From the NCBI GenBank assembly GCA_900473205.1, contig UCLB01000028.1:24651-88650 (forward strand): DNA of 64,000 nt, in the 5' to 3' direction. Shown here in pieces: positions 63,930 through 64,000 of this stretch (the first letter of the stretch is position 1; each line of letters opens with the position of its first letter). A program made the translations under genes and the position numbers. This DNA is from Hyphomicrobiales bacterium (GTDB lineage: Bacteria; Pseudomonadota; Alphaproteobacteria; Rhizobiales; Rhizobiaceae). The notes beneath the pieces were generated by a model. The model was not told the DNA's origin, ran no database searches, and saw nothing but the letters and a program-made list of their open reading frames with translations.

Positions 63930-64000
63930 GGTCCGGTCACCGCAGAAGGAAAAAAGAAACATTATACGCGTCGCTTTATAAATTAAGGGCGGGATGGGAG

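Overview
The window reads as alphaproteobacterial chromosome, most likely Agrobacterium/Rhizobium (Rhizobiaceae). The evidence is an AraC-type PobR beside pobA, the TIGR02302 / lysA / lptM / argH block with tlpA alongside, etfBA beside hbdA, many ABC import operons, and GC-rich codon use. No insertion sequence, phage gene, rRNA or CRISPR array is visible. A conserved-looking housekeeping block (about 31.4-47.5 kb) lies between two catabolic blocks that look accessory.

Left block, 0-31 kb. (1) A partial PNPOx-fold gene, then pobR and pobA (4-hydroxybenzoate to protocatechuate) divergently arranged, with pobA followed by a complete LivKHMGF-type importer, probably for an aromatic acid. (2) A long minus-strand operon, 17.2 to 7.5 kb: two sugar permeases, GH88 unsaturated glucuronyl hydrolase, ABC ATPase, YesL-like protein, solute-binding protein, terminator-like hairpin, DUF2264 protein, and an acetyltransferase fused to a helical domain. 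Divergent from it are a heparinase II/III-type lyase and a small putative carbohydrate-binding protein, closed by a GntR regulator. None of the lyases or hydrolases has a signal peptide, so this looks like import and cytosolic breakdown of acidic oligosaccharides. (3) A module with two paralogous SsuA/NMT1-type binding proteins, one ATPase and one permease, an amidohydrolase, an SMP-30 lactonase and an IclR regulator. A KdgR-like palindrome lies at the divergent promoter and a degenerate copy lies before the second binding protein. (4) A cupin-XRE regulator divergent from kynA-kynU (tryptophan to anthranilate, without the formamidase), with a 36-bp palindrome between them.

Core block, 31-47.5 kb. 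TIGR02302 protein, lysA, lptM, argH, tlpA, hbdA, etfA/etfB, rhomboid protease, PduO-type adenosyltransferase, HIG1-like protein, SDR, YihY/BrkB, gluQRS, AlkA-like glycosylase, HNH nuclease, dsbB and tRNA-Leu(CAA).

Right block, 47.5-64 kb. A peptide/nickel-type ABC system with a fused dual ATPase and a luciferase-like flavin monooxygenase; a 72-residue hydrophilic protein behind an EcfG-like promoter; an AT-rich gap; a second sugar operon (binding protein, two permeases, ATPase, SMP-30 lactonase, UxuA-like dehydratase, GH28-like protein without the usual GHG motif); and a lipoprotein alpha/beta hydrolase. The two uronate-type oligosaccharide loci and the two-binding-protein IclR module are the best candidates for undescribed biology.
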